From assembly GCA_030699825.1 (NCBI GenBank), contig JAUYKV010000039.1, forward strand, positions 80,956 to 144,955: DNA of 64,000 nt, in the 5' to 3' direction. The position numbers and the translations under genes are program-made. Positions within the stretch are counted from its first letter, which is position 1, and every line of letters starts with the position of its first letter. The stretch comes from Pseudomonas sp. GTDB lineage: Bacteria > Pseudomonadota > Gammaproteobacteria > Pseudomonadales > Pseudomonadaceae. Below, in pieces: positions 63,735 to 64,000 of the stretch. The notes under the pieces were generated by a model. That model did no database searches. It had not been told where the DNA came from and saw nothing but the letters and a program-made list of their open reading frames with translations.

Positions 63735-64000
63735 ATCAGATCCCCGGTGAATTTATCCTGGCGTTCCTCGGCATGGTCTTCGCCGCGGTATTCCTCCTCA
63801 GCCAGGGCTTGGTGGTGCCGGTATTTGGCGAGGCGGGGCGGGTGCGCAAACGTATCCGCGGGCGCCTGCATGTGCTGGAGCATGCCAGTAACCTGCCGAA
63901 CATGCAGACGGTGTTACGGCAAAAGTACCTGCGTCGCCTGTCGCCGCTGGAGGCCCGGTTGGAGCAGTTGCCAGCCATGGAGTCTCTGGCCCAGATGATC
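63731..64000 (+). CDS. tadB: TadB inner-membrane platform protein (5' part; runs off the window)
   Basis: ATG 63731 overlaps the tadA stop (ATGA). The first 90 codons encode [20 protein letters not shown] and a second hydrophobic stretch, then a basic segment ([17 protein letters not shown]). This matches the start of TadB proteins, which form the membrane platform with TadC. The window ends before the T2SF domain. Confidence 0.85.
   Translation, partial: MNQIPGEFILAFLGMVFAAVFLLSQGLVVPVFGEAGRVRKRIRGRLHVLEHASNLPNMQTVLRQKYLRRLSPLEARLEQLPAMESLAQMI

Noticed and set aside
53219..64000. Type II secretion system or type IVa pilus locus
   Set aside because: The Flp pilin, TadZ, RcpC and TadE/G-like proteins identify it as a Tad (type IVc) system.

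Overview
The window is chromosomal DNA of a high-GC gammaproteobacterium, almost certainly a Pseudomonas. I base this on protein sequence and gene order, recalled from memory of P. aeruginosa and not searched: tpm, htpX, alaA, msrB, glutathione peroxidase, ospR, a sagS-like hybrid kinase, GST, tRNA-Glu/Gly and fadE; then folE, smr, isochorismatase-like hydrolase and prmB; then purine permease, GntR regulator, guaD, xdhC, xdhB, xdhA, smc, zipA and ligA. These blocks are close to the familiar Pseudomonas order, with small local rearrangements.

Layout. 0.1-16 kb: housekeeping and oxidative-stress genes (dioxygenase, tpm, htpX, alaA, msrB, gpx-ospR, sagS-like kinase, an ATPase with a free-methionine sulfoxide reductase, GST), a duplicated tRNA-Glu/tRNA-Gly pair and fadE. 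16-21 kb: a decayed transglutaminase-like gene, folE, smr, a hydrolase, prmB and a LysE exporter. 21-31 kb: a purine uptake and catabolism cluster with its likely GntR regulator. 31-41 kb: a secreted subtilase, a 20-codon remnant of a GntR gene, smc-zipA and ligA. 41-42 kb: an AraC-type regulator with a degenerate receiver.

42.3-53.1 kb is the accessory region. It is a dense run of small toxin-antitoxin modules: hicAB twice plus two hicA fragments, higBA, a YafO-like toxin with a candidate small antitoxin, a DUF4160/DUF2442 pair, dinJ-yafQ, a higA with a higB remnant, and a relE-type toxin with a nadS-like partner. An AAA/DUF4143 ATPase sits among them. The modules are separated by long mosaic spacers that recur several times. 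A palindromic non-autonomous element flanked by direct copies of CTCAG has inserted into or beside three of these loci. In one case removing the element plus one CTCAG restores a complete 107-codon toxin gene, which defines the element ends and a 5-bp target duplication.

53.2-64 kb: a Tad (Flp pilus) assembly locus on the + strand: flp, prepilin peptidase, an uncommon AAA+ ATPase, rcpC/cpaB, rcpA/cpaC, a lipoprotein, tadG-like, two tadE-like genes, tadZ, tadA and the start of tadB, which runs off the window.

Two other repeat classes stand out. One is a ~168-bp element with terminal inverted repeats and an 8-bp target duplication (two copies). The other is REP-like palindromes in many intergenic gaps. 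No CRISPR array, rRNA operon, prophage or integron integrase was seen.
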